Assembly (NCBI GenBank): GCA_026982585.1
Contig: JALSGW010000045.1
Location: 1 to 5,936, forward strand
From: Alphaproteobacteria bacterium
GTDB taxonomy: Bacteria; Pseudomonadota; Alphaproteobacteria; Geminicoccales; Geminicoccaceae
Direction: 5' to 3'
DNA: 5,936 nucleotides
The notes under the pieces were generated by a model. The model saw only the letters and a program-made list of their open reading frames with translations, was not told the origin of the DNA and ran no database searches. The translations under genes were made by a program, and so were the position numbers. Shown here piece by piece: positions 5,893 through 5,936 of the stretch (the stretch's first letter is position 1; each line of letters starts with the position of its first letter).

Positions 5893-5936
5893 CCTCCGCC
5901 ACCGCAGGCCGGGCTTCGCACCACATATCCGCCCCC
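5893..5936. other. Downstream tail, no recognisable feature
   Basis: These 44 bases follow the thiolase stop codon. I see no T-tract hairpin, ribosome site or start codon that would show whether the thiolase is monocistronic or followed by co-transcribed genes. Confidence 0.3.

Noticed and set aside
1..5936. CRISPR array, insertion sequence, prophage, toxin-antitoxin or defence gene cluster
   Set aside because: No regularly spaced repeats, transposase motifs, terminal inverted repeats or small toxin-like genes were seen; all supported genes are metabolic or housekeeping in type, with uniform base composition.

Overview
The window looks like an ordinary chromosomal segment from a very GC-rich proteobacterium, most likely an alphaproteobacterium of the Rhodospirillales type. 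I infer this from the strong G/C preference at third codon positions, from the order DUF2007 gene / small-molecule-type N6-adenine methyltransferase / S49 peptidase set head-to-head with a long-chain polyprenyl diphosphate synthase, and from family resemblance of the proteins. No taxonomic search was possible. I see no mobile element, CRISPR array, tRNA or rRNA.

Layout. Positions 1-139 are non-coding and carry a hairpin at 48-74 that fits a transcription terminator for the leftward operon. Positions 140-1930 hold three tightly overlapping genes on the minus strand, in transcription order: a DUF2007 protein, a TrmN6-like methyltransferase, and a short cytoplasmic S49 (SppA-type) peptidase. A 116-base divergent region separates them from a plus-strand long-chain polyprenyl diphosphate synthase (2047-3045), probably the enzyme that makes the ubiquinone side chain. 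That gene runs into a convergent minus-strand UxaA/GarD-family sugar-acid dehydratase (3048-4580) with only two bases between the stop codons. A 145-base divergent region with a 12-base perfect palindrome follows, then a plus-strand SCP2-type thiolase (4726-5892). The last 44 bases show nothing I can interpret.

How the genes work together. The three leftward genes are almost certainly one translationally coupled unit, but no shared pathway is evident from the sequence. The polyprenyl synthase is a housekeeping gene with its own promoter region. The dehydratase and the thiolase share a divergent control region and both look catabolic, but neither substrate can be read from the sequence. I found no convincing new defence or mobile system. 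The points most worth checking are the conserved-looking coupling of DUF2007, methyltransferase and peptidase, and the substrate of the orphan dehydratase beside the thiolase.
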